Shown piece after piece: positions 52,713 to 61,530 of a stretch of 64,000 bases of DNA; the stretch's first letter is position 1, and each line of letters begins with the position of its first letter. This stretch comes from Gp6-AA40 sp963818645. Its GTDB lineage: Bacteria; Acidobacteriota; Vicinamibacteria; Vicinamibacterales; UBA2999. Below the pieces are notes generated by a model. That model was not told the origin of the DNA, made no database searches, and worked only from the letters and a program-made list of their open reading frames with translations. Made by a program: the position numbers and the translations under genes. The stretch spans positions 124,001 to 188,000 of the forward strand of contig CAWFTF010000018.1 of NCBI GenBank assembly GCA_963818645.1, written 5' to 3'.

Positions 52713-53610
52713 GTTCCACGTCGGCGTCGAGCAGGCCATCGCCGGCCTGCGTGCACGTGCCGATGTGATGCACAACCAGGGCATCCACTTCCTGATCGGC
52801 CGCACCGTCGGCGAGGTCTACAACCCCGTCGTCGGCGGACCCGATCGAGTCGTGAATATCGAGTCGAGCGCGAAGACGCAGTACGACGGCCTGCTGCTCT
52901 CACTCGATCGTCCGTTCAGCAAGGGCTACGGATTCCGCGTCGGATACACGCTTGCGAAGGCGTACAACTACGCCAACGACGATCAGATCCCGTTCCTGAA
53001 CGGCCCGGTCGATCCGAACGACCTCGGGAAAGAATGGGGACCGACGCCGAACGATCGTCGCCATCGGCTCACGCTGACGGGCCAGACGCTGGTGTCAAGT
53101 GTGAACATCTCGGCCCTCTGGACGATCTCTTCCGGAGTGCCGATGGACATCATGATGCCGGACGCCCAGTCGCGAATCCCTGTGCTTCAGCGCAACGCCG
53201 GCGGCCGTCAGTTCCACACGGCCGCGGAGTTGAACACGTATCTCGCCGATCTCAATGCGGGCGGTGGCGTCGACGGCGTGCTGCTTCCCCTCGTAACGGA
53301 CAGCGCGCGCTTCAACGATTCGTTCAACTCGCTCGATATCCGGGTGTCGAGGCCCTTCTCGATCAATCAACGCATTCGCGTGGAGCCGATGCTCGAGGTG
53401 TTCAACCTGTTCAACGTCACGAACATCCTCGGCTTTTCCAACGTGAACTACTCGGGGTACTCGAACGTCCTCGTCCGCGATTCGGAGGACCCGGCCAACG
53501 CGGGATATCTCCGCTCATCGCGATTCGGTCAGCCGGTCACAACCGCCGGCGGAGTGTTCGGATCAGGAGGGCCGCGCGCCATGCAACTGGCCGCACGCGT
53601 CACCTTCTAG
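52420..53610 (+). CDS. TonB-type receptor, fragment 3 of 3
   Basis: Correct from ~52625 (PFSGFVLPGAGASGINIIDPHLQNPSIHEFHVGVEQ) to the C-terminus LAARVTF, ending in Phe as barrels do. Includes YDGLLLSLDRPFSKGYGFRVGYTLAKAYNYANDD and IRVEPMLEVFNLFNVTNILGFSN. The three fragments sum to ~980 residues, a normal receptor length. Confidence 0.84.
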   Translation: MALPGTRPNAVSSFAAATAFTTTASCSRSSRSSAGSTAARSPSRCVPATCSSSIRRQDNFRPSLRISANPFSGFVLPGAGASGINIIDPHLQNPSIHEFHVGVEQAIAGLRARADVMHNQGIHFLIGRTVGEVYNPVVGGPDRVVNIESSAKTQYDGLLLSLDRPFSKGYGFRVGYTLAKAYNYANDDQIPFLNGPVDPNDLGKEWGPTPNDRRHRLTLTGQTLVSSVNISALWTISSGVPMDIMMPDAQSRIPVLQRNAGGRQFHTAAELNTYLADLNAGGGVDGVLLPLVTDSARFNDSFNSLDIRVSRPFSINQRIRVEPMLEVFNLFNVTNILGFSNVNYSGYSNVLVRDSEDPANAGYLRSSRFGQPVTTAGGVFGSGGPRAMQLAARVTF

Positions 53611-53637
53611 TCAGATGCGCTCGCGTCGAACCGCCTC

Positions 53638-54942
53638 GTGACGGCAAACCGCTCCGCCCTGCTCGGTCCGTGGACCGCGACCGCGATGGTGGTCAGCCAG
53701 GTCGTCGGCGTCGGCATCTTTCTCACGCCCGCAACGATGATGCGGACGCTTGGAAGCCCATGGGCCGCGCTGGCGATGTGGGGCGTGATGGGCACGCTGA
53801 GCGCAGCCGGTGCGCTCTGTTACGCCGAACTGTCCACACGTTTCCCGAAGGCCGGCGGCAGCTACGTCTACCTGCGTGAGGCGTTTGGCCCGCGATGCGC
53901 ATTCGTCTACGGATGGATGGCACTGCTCGTCATGGATCCGGGTTTGACCGCAGCGCTCGGCATCGGCTTCGCGCAGTATCTGCTCGCCACGCTTGGTGCG
54001 TCGTCCACACTGACGTCGCCCGTGGCCATTGCCGCGATCGTCGCGTTCGGGCTCATGACGCTTGCCGGCATGGGAACCAGCGCACGCGCGATGCAATGGA
54101 CGGCGGTAGCAAAGCTCTCGATCGTCGTCATTCTCGTCATCGCAGCGCTCTTTCGCGTGCGCGATGCCCACGTCGCCACTGACATCGTCACACCTGCAAC
54201 GCTGACACCTGCGGCGCTTGCGGCCTCGCTGATTTCCGCGTTCTTCGCGTTTGGCGGCTGGTGGGATCTCGGGCGCATGGGCGAAGAAGTGGAGTCGCCA
54301 CGGCATACGATGCCGCGGGCGCTCGTGGGAGGCTTAGCGCTCGTCACGGGGATGTATGCGCTCGTCAGCGTCGCGTACATGGCGGGGGCGTCAGGGCTGG
54401 CCTCGGGTACCGACGAGGCCTTCGTGCTTCGCATCGGCGCTTCACTCTTCGGAGAAACGGCCGGGCACCTGCTGTCTGCGATGGTCGTCGTCGCCGTCGT
54501 CGGCAGCCTCGCGGCGGTGCTCCTCGGCTCTCCTCGCGTGTATGTAGCGATGGCGCGCGACGGTGTGTTCCCGGAACGGCTCGCGCGCTTCAACGTGGGC
54601 AAGGGCACGGTGCCAGCGTCAACGATCGTGCAGGTCACCCTCGCCTGCGGTCTCGTCCTCCTGGGCACCTTCAACGACATCCTTGGCTACTTCGTCCCGT
54701 GCGCTGTGTTCTTCCTGGGGCTGGCCGCAACCTCGGTGCTGATTCTTCCGAGGCCCGAGGCGCGCGCCGACGTGTTTCGAACGCCGCTCCATCCTCTTCC
54801 CGTCGTGTTGTTCCTCGTGATGGTCGTCTCTATCCTCGCCCTCTTTGTCGCCGGCCAGCCGAGACAGACACTGCTCGGCGCTCTCGTGGTGGCGCTCGGC
54901 ATCCCCATCTCGCACGTCGTGCTCTCGCGCCGACGCCGCTGA
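53638..54942 (+). CDS. APC-superfamily amino-acid permease
   Basis: 434 residues with about 12 membrane helices. First helix GPWTATAMVVSQVVGVGIFLTPATM carries the G-[S/V]-G-I-F motif of APC transporters; then CYAELSTRFPKAGGSYVYLREAFGPRCAFVYGW and SAFFAFGGWWDLGRMGEEVESPRHTMPRALVGGLALVTGMY, all typical of the LAT/YfnA type. Inner-membrane amino-acid antiporter or symporter. Starts with GTG just 28 bases after the receptor stop, so it might be co-transcribed. Confidence 0.9.
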   Translation: MTANRSALLGPWTATAMVVSQVVGVGIFLTPATMMRTLGSPWAALAMWGVMGTLSAAGALCYAELSTRFPKAGGSYVYLREAFGPRCAFVYGWMALLVMDPGLTAALGIGFAQYLLATLGASSTLTSPVAIAAIVAFGLMTLAGMGTSARAMQWTAVAKLSIVVILVIAALFRVRDAHVATDIVTPATLTPAALAASLISAFFAFGGWWDLGRMGEEVESPRHTMPRALVGGLALVTGMYALVSVAYMAGASGLASGTDEAFVLRIGASLFGETAGHLLSAMVVVAVVGSLAAVLLGSPRVYVAMARDGVFPERLARFNVGKGTVPASTIVQVTLACGLVLLGTFNDILGYFVPCAVFFLGLAATSVLILPRPEARADVFRTPLHPLPVVLFLVMVVSILALFVAGQPRQTLLGALVVALGIPISHVVLSRRRR

Positions 54943-54988
54943 TCGTTCGCTTTACCAACGTTACAGTTCTCAGGTAGTCTGCCGGGTG

Positions 54989-55854
54989 ATGCGTGTCATC
55001 GCGGCAGCGTTGCTGATAGTCGCGTCGGCGCTGAGCGTGTCTCTGGCCAGATCCGGGCAGGATGCTCCGCCGCCCGAGACTGTCAGACGACCTCGAATCG
55101 TCACAGAGCTGTCCGAGCTCCTGACGCACTCCCCGCTCGAACACTGTCGCAAGAGCGACGCACGCACTGCCGACGCCGCAAAGCCGTTGCGCATCGGCAC
55201 GTGGAACATTCGAGCCGCACTGTCAGCGCCGGTCGATATGCTCGCCGCCGAGATCCGCGCGATGCAGGTGGATGTTCTCGCGTTGCAGGAAGTGGACGTC
55301 CGCACGCGCCGCGGCGGCTTCGTCGATGAACCGGTGGAGCTCGCGACGGCTCTCGGCCTGAATTACGTCTTTGCGGCCAGCATCAAGTGGGACGAGGGGC
55401 ACTACGGGCTCGCCGTTCTGTCTCGCTGGCCCCTCGTCAGCGTCGAACGACATCGGCTCAACTCCACTCCCGAGGCTGAACCCCGGATCGTCCTCGACGT
55501 AACCGTGTGTGCGGCCGGACGACCGCTGCACCTGCTCAACACTCATGCCGATCGGCGCACGGCGTCGCGTGCGCTCGGGTTTGCGGATCTTCGTCAAATC
55601 GTGAAGAACGATTTCGGCCGCGGCATTCTCGTGCTCGGTGATCTCAATGAGTATCCCGACGCTCCCGGTGTCCGGAGCTTGATCGATGCGGGCTTCGTCG
55701 ATCTGAGCGCCGATAGGACGGCACACAGTCGAGCACCGGCCGCGTCGACTACCTGCTCGCCGATCCGCCACTCGCTCGACTCGCATCGACCGCGCGCGTC
55801 TGGACGACGGACAAGAGCGACCATCACGCGGTGCTTGCTGATCTGGCGTGGTGA
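54989..55854 (+). CDS. Endonuclease/exonuclease/phosphatase-family protein (frameshifted near end)
   Basis: Signal-like N-terminus (MRVIAAALLIVASALSVSLARS), then the EEP fold: IGTWNIRAALS, VDVLALQEVDVRTRRG (metal Glu), YVFAASIKWDEGHYGLAVLSRWPL, LHLLNTHADRRTA and ILVLGDLNEYPD (Asp/Asn pair). Near 55735 an indel moves the last ~40 residues to another frame (VDYLLADPPLARLASTARVWTTDKSDHHAVLADLAW*), restoring the catalytic SDHHAVLA end. The uncorrected frame would run on to 56125. ATG 54989 chosen for the signal peptide. Could be a phosphodiesterase or sphingomyelinase-like enzyme. Confidence 0.8.
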
Positions 55855-55866
55855 GGGTGCTGCGCC

Positions 55867-56742
55867 ATGGAATGTTCTCCGTCGCTCGATGAGCTGTTTC
55901 GTGTGGCCGTATCAGCGCTCGACGCTGGCGACGTCAGCGCACTCGAGCGCCTCGTCACCGAACATCCCAGGCTCGTCAGCGGTCGCCTCGATGCGCCCGG
56001 CGCCTGGCTGCGTGACAAGATCGGGAATGCACTGGACGACTTCTTCCAGCGACCGTATCTGCTCTGGTTCGTGGCTGAGGATCCCGTTCGAAACGGCGCG
56101 TTGCCAGCAAACATCGCCGACGTGACGCGAACGATCATTCGTGCCGCGCAGCGTGCCGGAGCCACCAACCTGCAAGAGCAATTGGACTACGCGCTGCGAC
56201 TCGTCTCGTGGTCGTGGATCGCCCGACAGTGCGGTGTTCAGATCTCGCTCATCGACGTACTGATTGATGCCGGCGCTGCGCTCGATGGCAATCCAGACAA
56301 CGCACTGGTCAACAGCAACTTCGACGCGGCAGCGCATCTGGTGGCGCGAGGCGCGCCACTGACACTGTCGACCGCGCTGTGCCTTGAACGCTGGAATGAT
56401 GCGCGCCGCCTCGCGACCGACGCCACCGAACGACAGAAGCAATTCGCACTCACCCTTGCTGCGCTCAAGGGCAAAGCGGAGGCGCTGCGGCGGCTTCTGG
56501 CTGCTGGCGTCGAGGTAAACGGCGTAAGCGAGGACCTGTATTCACACGCCACCGCTCTTCATCATGCGGTCAGTTCAGGCTCGCTCGAGGCAGTCACGGT
56601 GCTTGTCGATGCCGGTGCCGACCTTCGCGCTCGTGACACGGCCTATCACGGAACGCCGCTCGGCTGGGCGGAGTACTCCAGCGGGAAGTCGCCGTACGAC
56701 GAAATCGCGGCCTACCTGCGCAAACACGGAGCACCGGCGTAA
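55867..56742 (+). CDS. Ankyrin-repeat protein
   Basis: 291 residues, no signal peptide. N-terminal helical region, then ankyrin-type repeats in the second half (ALKGKAEALRRLLAAGVEVNGVSEDLYSHATALHHAVSSGSLEAVTVLVDAGADLRARDTAYHGTPLGWAEYS). Cytoplasmic protein-binding module, partner unknown. Starts 12 bases after the EEP gene. Confidence 0.85.
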   Translation: MECSPSLDELFRVAVSALDAGDVSALERLVTEHPRLVSGRLDAPGAWLRDKIGNALDDFFQRPYLLWFVAEDPVRNGALPANIADVTRTIIRAAQRAGATNLQEQLDYALRLVSWSWIARQCGVQISLIDVLIDAGAALDGNPDNALVNSNFDAAAHLVARGAPLTLSTALCLERWNDARRLATDATERQKQFALTLAALKGKAEALRRLLAAGVEVNGVSEDLYSHATALHHAVSSGSLEAVTVLVDAGADLRARDTAYHGTPLGWAEYSSGKSPYDEIAAYLRKHGAPA

Positions 56743-56762
56743 CTCGTCGACTGAGGCGCACC

Positions 56763-57479
56763 ATGAACTACAGCCGAAGAGACCTCCTCGCAATGGCGTC
56801 GAGCATCGGCGTTGCGAGCCTGATGGACAGGGTGCCAACGGTTCGCGCCCAGACCGGCGCGGCGGCTCGGTCGAGAACGATCGAAACATCGGCGCTCACG
56901 ATCGGATTCGAGGAGAGCGGCGATCCTCAGGGCTTCCCGATCGTTCTGCTCCACGGCTTCCCCGATGACGCGCGCGCGTACGACCGCGTCGCTCCCACCG
57001 CTTGTGACCGCAGGCTATCGTGTCATCGTTCCCTACCTCCGCGGTTACGGCCCAACACGCATCCGCGACCCTCGCGTGCGCACGGGCGAACAGGCCGCCA
57101 TCGGTCAGGACGTCATCGACCTGATGGATGCGATCGGCGTCAAGCGGTTCGCGGTGTCGGGCTACGACTGGGGCGGTCGCGCCGCGTGCATCGCCGCTGC
57201 CCTGCATCGCGACCGTGTGCGTGCGGCGGTGCTCATCAGCGGCTACCTGATTCAGGACACGATCTCCGATCCGCAACCAGCACCGCCGGAGAGAGAGCGG
57301 GCGATCTGGTATCAGGTACTACTTCAACACCGAACGCGGCCGGCTCGGGCTCGCGGCCAATCGTCGCAGCCTGTGTCGCCTGCTCTGGGAGACATGGTCG
57401 CCGACCTGGAAGTTCACCGACGAGGAATACAACAAGACAGCGGTGTCGTTCGACAATCCGGATTTCGTCGACGTCGTGA
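56763..57479 (+). CDS. Alpha/beta hydrolase (epoxide-hydrolase-like), fragment 1 of 3
   Basis: Correct to ~56995. Tat-like signal (MNYSRRDLLAMASSIGVASL) then the fold's first strand and oxyanion loop (GFPIVLLHGFPDDARAYDRVAP). An extra base in GTCGCTCCCACCGCTT ends the frame. The complete gene runs 56763-57766, ~330 residues. Confidence 0.75.
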   Translation: MNYSRRDLLAMASSIGVASLMDRVPTVRAQTGAAARSRTIETSALTIGFEESGDPQGFPIVLLHGFPDDARAYDRVAPTACDRRLSCHRSLPPRLRPNTHPRPSRAHGRTGRHRSGRHRPDGCDRRQAVRGVGLRLGRSRRVHRRCPASRPCACGGAHQRLPDSGHDLRSATSTAGERAGDLVSGTTSTPNAAGSGSRPIVAACVACSGRHGRRPGSSPTRNTTRQRCRSTIRISSTS

Positions 57480-57519
57480 TTCACTCGTACCGGCATCGTA
57501 TTCGGAACGCACCCGGTGA
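56965..57519 (+). CDS. Alpha/beta hydrolase, fragment 2 of 3
   Basis: Correct ~56995 to ~57314: PLVTAGYRVIVPYLRGYGPT, DVIDLMDAIGVKRFAVSGYDWGGRAACIAAALHRDRV with the nucleophile Asp in GYDWGG, the epoxide-hydrolase/dehalogenase type. It ends IWYQ; an extra G (CAGG TAC TAC) then shifts the frame. Confidence 0.78.
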   Translation: MTRARTTASLPPLVTAGYRVIVPYLRGYGPTRIRDPRVRTGEQAAIGQDVIDLMDAIGVKRFAVSGYDWGGRAACIAAALHRDRVRAAVLISGYLIQDTISDPQPAPPERERAIWYQVLLQHRTRPARARGQSSQPVSPALGDMVADLEVHRRGIQQDSGVVRQSGFRRRRDSLVPASYSERTR

Positions 57520-57766
57520 ACCACGCTTCGAAGAGATGGAACGCGTCCTCGCCAAGCGTCCGCCCATCGACGTCCCAACGATCGTGCTGCATCCGACCGA
57601 CGATGGCGTGACCGGTCGACCATCGACGAACGCAGCGGCCGACAAGGCGAATTTCTCTCAGCTGGTCGATCGTCGCATCGTGGAGGGCGCGGGACACTTC
57701 ATGCCGCGCGAGAAGCCGGACGCGGTCTCGACCGCGCTTCTCGACGTTTTGCGGGCGACGAAATAA
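57443..57766 (+). CDS. Alpha/beta hydrolase, fragment 3 of 3
   Basis: Correct coding actually starts at ~57316 (YYFNTERGRLGLAANRRSLCRLLWETWSPTWKF), before the first start codon of this frame. C-terminal part with the acid and His region: VPTIVLHPTDDGVTGRP and RRIVEGAGHFMPREKPDAV, where His in GAGHF is the catalytic one. Confidence 0.76.
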   Translation: MSFDNPDFVDVVIHSYRHRIRNAPGEPRFEEMERVLAKRPPIDVPTIVLHPTDDGVTGRPSTNAAADKANFSQLVDRRIVEGAGHFMPREKPDAVSTALLDVLRATK

Positions 57767-57774
57767 GTCGTCAG

Positions 57775-57792
57775 GCGGGTCTGAAGACCCGC
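57775..57792. terminator. Bidirectional hairpin terminator candidate
   Basis: GCGGGTC (57775-57781), loop TGAA, GACCCGC (57786-57792): perfect 7-bp stem between convergent stops at 57766 and 57795, followed on the plus strand by TTCTACATCTTT. The U-tract is weak, so efficiency is uncertain. Confidence 0.65.
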
Positions 57793-57794
57793 TT

Positions 57795-58463
57795 CTACAT
57801 CTTTGTGAAGATGAACAGGTGCTGCCAGGGAAGGTCGTCGTAGACGCGCGACTGCTTGAAGCCCTCGTGCTCGAGTTCCTGTTTCACCTGCGCCTTCGTC
57901 ATCTTGTGATCCGGCAGGATTGGAACGTTCGGATCTTCAGCACGGTACTCGAGGAGTACGAGTCGCCCATCCGCCTTGAGCGCCGTACGAATGCGTTGGA
58001 GCATCTTCTGCGGCTCTGAGAACTCGTGATAGACGTCGACCATGATCGCGAGGTCGATGCTGTCCGCCGGCAACTTCGGATCGTCGAACGTCCCGAGCAC
58101 GGGCACGACGTTGTCCACCTTCGCTCGTGCCATGTTCTGCTGGAGCAACGTCAACATGCCCGCCTGAATATCGCTCGCGTAGACCTTGCCCATCGGGCCA
58201 ACGATCTTCGCCATCCGGAGCGTGATGTAGCCGGACCCGGCGCCGATGTCCGCGACAGTTGCGCCCTTCTTGATCCGAAGCAAACGCAACGCGAGATCGG
58301 GGTTCTCCTCATCCTCGCGTTCGCGACGCTCGAGCCATGGCGCACCGTCCACGCTCATGGTCCGCGCATACACACGACCGCTGACCGGATGAACACCCGG
58401 CTGCTGCGCGATCAGCGTCACAACTGAAAACGCCAGTGCGAGAAGCGTCGTGACGAGTCTCAT
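57795..58463 (-). CDS. Exported class I SAM-dependent methyltransferase
   Basis: 222 residues. Motif I ATVADIGAGSGYITLRMAKIVG, VYASDIQAGMLTLL, VPVLGTFDDPKLPADSIDLAIMVDVYHEFSEPQKMLQRIRTALKADGRLVLLEY define a methyltransferase; unusually it starts with what looks like a cleavable signal peptide (MRLVTTLLALAFSVVTLIAQQ). SAM is cytoplasmic, so export would be puzzling; it may be lipid-anchored or act before secretion. Similar proteins occur in Acidobacteria and Planctomycetes as I recall. Substrate unknown. Confidence 0.84.
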   Translation of the reverse strand: MRLVTTLLALAFSVVTLIAQQPGVHPVSGRVYARTMSVDGAPWLERREREDEENPDLALRLLRIKKGATVADIGAGSGYITLRMAKIVGPMGKVYASDIQAGMLTLLQQNMARAKVDNVVPVLGTFDDPKLPADSIDLAIMVDVYHEFSEPQKMLQRIRTALKADGRLVLLEYRAEDPNVPILPDHKMTKAQVKQELEHEGFKQSRVYDDLPWQHLFIFTKM

Positions 58464-58845
58464 ATGGATGCCGAAGGGTATCGTACTGATGACTCAGGAC
58501 TGAACCCGCCTGACACACTCTGGTGACAGATTCGGACAACGCGTCGGTCTTTTGACATGGGGGCTGCGCTTCAGACTCGCGAATTGGCGTGCACTGCGGT
58601 GCCGGCACGCCGTTTGCTCCAGTCAATGGAGCGATGGCGAATCCTTCGGGGTCGCTGTCCTCCACTGACCGCTTCGCACTCGCCGTATGTGCCTGGTGAG
58701 GCGGTCAGCGTGGGTCGTTCCCAACCGGGCTTACATTCCCATCCCAAATTTGCTTCGCAACGGTCAGAACCTCGACCGGCCAATTGGCCGAGGTGACGGG
58801 ATACCGGCTGTGCGCCCAGGTGATGGTCGAGGTGTAACGCCGAGA
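58464..58845. other. Gene-free stretch
   Basis: 382 bases between two minus-strand genes. No convincing coding frame. It has one perfect 14-base palindrome, CGGCCAATTGGCCG (58777-58790), of unknown meaning. It should hold the promoter for the methyltransferase at 58463. Confidence 0.5.
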
Positions 58846-59649
58846 TCAGGACGCCCGGACGAGTTGCTTGCGCGTCGTCTCGAGTGTGAACGTCAGCGAC
58901 TCTTTCGGGATGCTCGTCACGAACGGACCCACGATCCAGCCGAAGCCAGTCGGAATCCCTCGCGTCAAAGAGACGGACTCGCACTGAATATAGAGTCCGC
59001 CATCACGAGCGAGGAGCCGCCAGTATGTGTTGAGTCGCCACATGTAGCCGCCGTCCTTGCCAACTGGCAACTCGCTCTCGGTCGGGGTATCCGGGTTCGC
59101 CACTTCAGCAATCCGCGTGCTGTGGATCCACCCTTCGGCGCGATCGGGTCCCCGGGCGAAGAACGCCTCGTGCTCACTGTTGACGACGACGGTGATCACC
59201 TTCTTCATCATGAACCTGAGAAAGAAGCGAAATCGATCGCCGTCGCGCGACTGCAGCTTCGACTTCGCCACAGTCGGTGCGTAGATGCGTTCGTGACGGT
59301 TGTAGTCCTGGAGGACCGACAGCGTCTGATCGATCGTGGCACCTGGTACGAACGCTGTGCCCACCCAGTGATGAATCAGGCCTCCCGGCACATCGATCTC
59401 ACGCCCGCCGTCGAGTGTCTTTGGCGCCTCGATCCAGAGCTCGCCGCGGCGCATCAGTGCAAGCGCCTCTGTCCGGCGCGCTGCCGGCAGCTTGTCTACT
59501 CGTAGAAACGACTCCGTTTTGAGTTGGCTTTCAGTTGCGCTTACGTAGCGATCGAAGGCAGCAACCGTGCGCGGTTGGAGCTCGGCGGCCGTCAACGCAA
59601 CACCTCCGGCCAACACGAGCAACGTCGCGAAAAACCATCGATAGGTCAC
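58846..59649 (-). CDS. Secreted SRPBCC/START-like protein of unknown function
   Basis: About 267 residues. Signal peptide (TYRWFFATLLVLAGGVALTAAEL), then a helix-grip-like pattern: VPGGLIHHWVGTAFVPGATIDQTLSVLQDYNRHERIYAPTVAKSKLQSRDGDRFRFFLRFMMKKVITVVVNSEHEAFF, YMWRLNTYWRLLARDGGLYIQCESVSLTRGIP, and FVTSIPKESLTFTLETTRKQL, resembling lipid-binding START/polyketide-cyclase folds. I chose GTG 59649: GGAGGG lies 6 bases upstream, whereas the upstream in-frame residues to 59685 look non-coding. Confidence 0.72.
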   Translation of the reverse strand: MTYRWFFATLLVLAGGVALTAAELQPRTVAAFDRYVSATESQLKTESFLRVDKLPAARRTEALALMRRGELWIEAPKTLDGGREIDVPGGLIHHWVGTAFVPGATIDQTLSVLQDYNRHERIYAPTVAKSKLQSRDGDRFRFFLRFMMKKVITVVVNSEHEAFFARGPDRAEGWIHSTRIAEVANPDTPTESELPVGKDGGYMWRLNTYWRLLARDGGLYIQCESVSLTRGIPTGFGWIVGPFVTSIPKESLTFTLETTRKQLVRAS

Positions 59650-59729
59650 AGAAGCCCTCCTACCTGAGGTGCCAACTGCACGCAAAGCGGCTCACACTGG
59701 CGACCGTCTACGAAACAGTCGACTGAGCC

Positions 59730-60041
59730 ATGGCGTATAGCCGAGCATACCTTGAAGCTCATCATCGCGATACCGCCATTTGGTGTTCGAAACAACCGGT
59801 TCGGACGTTCTTGTCTCATAGCCGACGGACCGGATACAGACACTACGTGGCAAAGCTGGGTGATTCGAAACCATGCAGCGTATGCGGAGGGGTTACTACC
59901 CTTCGGCTCGTCCAGCCCTCGATGGCCACGCTGGGCTGGGTTGACGATGGCTCCGTTCCGTACGACGTTCCGCCCGAGCTGATGTGGCAGTGTGACGACT
60001 GCGACGATCTGCAATCGCTGCGCGACGAGCTCGAGGAGTAG
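59730..60041 (+). CDS. Small zinc-ribbon-like protein
   Basis: 103 residues starting MAYSRAYLEAHH. Two cysteine pairs, C-x-x-C in PCSVCGG and C-x-x-C in QCDDCDD, ~40 residues apart, could bind zinc. Between them a beta hairpin (VTTLRLVQPSMATLGWVDDG). No family recognised. It is divergent from the START-like gene. Support is the intact length, codon pattern and paired cysteines. Confidence 0.5.
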   Translation: MAYSRAYLEAHHRDTAIWCSKQPVRTFLSHSRRTGYRHYVAKLGDSKPCSVCGGVTTLRLVQPSMATLGWVDDGSVPYDVPPELMWQCDDCDDLQSLRDELEE

Positions 60042-60175
60042 CCCGGTCTTCAGTCCTCGAGTCTGATCCGTGACCTCCGTCCAAGCTTTGTCGGTACATT
60101 CCGCGATGGCGGGCGCAGGAACAACGACTACTCGCAGCGACAGCACGCGAGCGCAGAGCGATTTCCGGCAGGCGG

Positions 60176-60829
60176 TCAGTCCGCTTTCACTGCCAGGATC
60201 TTTCTTCCCTGAATGATCGCTTCTGCGAAGAGCAGCGGCACCGCCCAGCAGAACCAGCTCGTGAGCCCGATGCGCTCCTGCACCGTCCCCACTTCCCACG
60301 CCTGCAACGCCGAGGAGAGCACGCGGAACCAGACGAACGCGAATGTCACGACGTAGCTGCGGAGCATCCACTCCTTGTGCTGTTCGTAGAGATGACGACG
60401 GATCGAGAGGAACGCAAGTCCCGTCGTCGTCAGCCATGCCGTGGCGAGGCCCACGAGTCCGGAGCCGAAGACCCAGCCACCATCGGTATGGAATGCCAGA
60501 TAGTACGCAGCGACGGAGCTGGTCACGACGGCGCTCATGTAGATCACACCGAGCCGTCGATGAAGACGGACGTTGCGATCGCTCAATCCAAGCCAGATCT
60601 GGATCGGCCCGGAGAACAGCGCGATCATGCCCGTGGCGATGTGAAGAAGCAGCCAACCGCGACGCGGCCAGTAGGTGCCGAACTGCGCCTCGTTCACACC
60701 GAAGTACGGCAACGCGACGACGGCCACGAAGATCAGGGCGATGAGACTGGCAATGCCAAGCGTCGCGATGACGCCGCGACCCACTCCAGGAGAACGTCCT
60801 GGCATGTCGATGACTGTGGCCTGACTCAT
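60176..60829 (-). CDS. DUF2306 membrane protein
   Basis: 217 residues with about six helices. Blocks YWPRRGWLLLHIATGMIALFSGPIQIWLGLSDRNVRLHRRLGVIYMSAVVTSS and EQHKEWMLRSYVVTFAFVWFRV match DUF2306, with conserved His residues (LHIATG, LHRRLG, QHKEWM) that could bind haem or metal. Function unknown. Start ATG 60829, GGAGGTCA 60844-60837 immediately upstream is a good ribosome-binding site. Confidence 0.85.
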   Translation of the reverse strand: MSQATVIDMPGRSPGVGRGVIATLGIASLIALIFVAVVALPYFGVNEAQFGTYWPRRGWLLLHIATGMIALFSGPIQIWLGLSDRNVRLHRRLGVIYMSAVVTSSVAAYYLAFHTDGGWVFGSGLVGLATAWLTTTGLAFLSIRRHLYEQHKEWMLRSYVVTFAFVWFRVLSSALQAWEVGTVQERIGLTSWFCWAVPLLFAEAIIQGRKILAVKAD

Positions 60830-60895
60830 TGCGTGACCTCCTATCTGCTGGATCGGGAATCGGGCTGACTCAACGATATGCCAGAATGAAGCCCC

Positions 60896-61516
60896 ATGAG
60901 CACACTCAAGATCAAAGTGATTGTCGGAAGTAGTCGAGCAAATCGGTTCAGTGAGAAACCTGCCAGCTGGATCTTCGACCTTGCGAAGAAGCGCACGGAC
61001 CTGGATGTCGAACTCCTGGATCTTCGCGACTACCCTCTGCCCTTCTTCGAAGAGGCGATGCCGCCAGGGCTGGCGAAAGATCAGTACTCGAATCCGATCG
61101 TGGTGAAGTGGCGCGACAAGATTCGTGAAGCAGACGGTTTCATCATCTGCTCACCGGAGTACAACCACGGTTATCCCGCGGTCCTCAAGAACGCGCTCGA
61201 CTACACATACTTCTCATGGGCGCGAAAGGCGGTTGCCTTTGTGAGCTGGGGTGGCGCCGGTGGCGCCCGCTGCGTGGAGCAGCTTCGACTCGTCACCATC
61301 GAGCTCGATATGGTTCCCACTCGATGGGCGGTTCATATTCCCAATCCGTGGTTCATCAAGGACGTCAGCGAGATCGATACAGAGCAGAACCGGAACAGCG
61401 CGACGGCGCTGCTCGATCATCTGACATGGTGGGCCGGGGCGCTGAAAGCAGCACGAAGCGACGGTAGTCGAGTCGAGTGGCGGGTGCCGATCGCAGCCCA
61501 GCGACCCAGCACCTAG
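60896..61516 (+). CDS. NADPH-dependent FMN reductase
   Basis: 206 residues, flavodoxin-like. IKVIVGSSRANRFSEKPASWIFDLA is the FMN-phosphate loop; LDLRDYPLPFFEEAMP and ADGFIICSPEYNHGYPAVLKNALDY (the conserved PEYN) follow, then AVAFVSWGGAGGARCVEQLR. It reduces FMN or quinones/azo compounds with NADPH in the cytoplasm. Length normal; single gene between divergent and convergent neighbours. Confidence 0.9.
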   Translation: MSTLKIKVIVGSSRANRFSEKPASWIFDLAKKRTDLDVELLDLRDYPLPFFEEAMPPGLAKDQYSNPIVVKWRDKIREADGFIICSPEYNHGYPAVLKNALDYTYFSWARKAVAFVSWGGAGGARCVEQLRLVTIELDMVPTRWAVHIPNPWFIKDVSEIDTEQNRNSATALLDHLTWWAGALKAARSDGSRVEWRVPIAAQRPST

Positions 61517-61530
61517 CTTAGCAACCTGGT

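Noticed and set aside
58777..58790. Perfect palindrome CGGCCAATTGGCCG as an operator or attachment site
   Set aside because: Single copy, no integrase or regulator nearby, and short GC-rich palindromes are common by chance.
58571..58984. Possible minus-strand gene in the gap at 58.5-58.8 kb
   Set aside because: Overlaps the end of the START-like gene in another frame, lacks a ribosome-binding site and has no coherent hydrophobic pattern.
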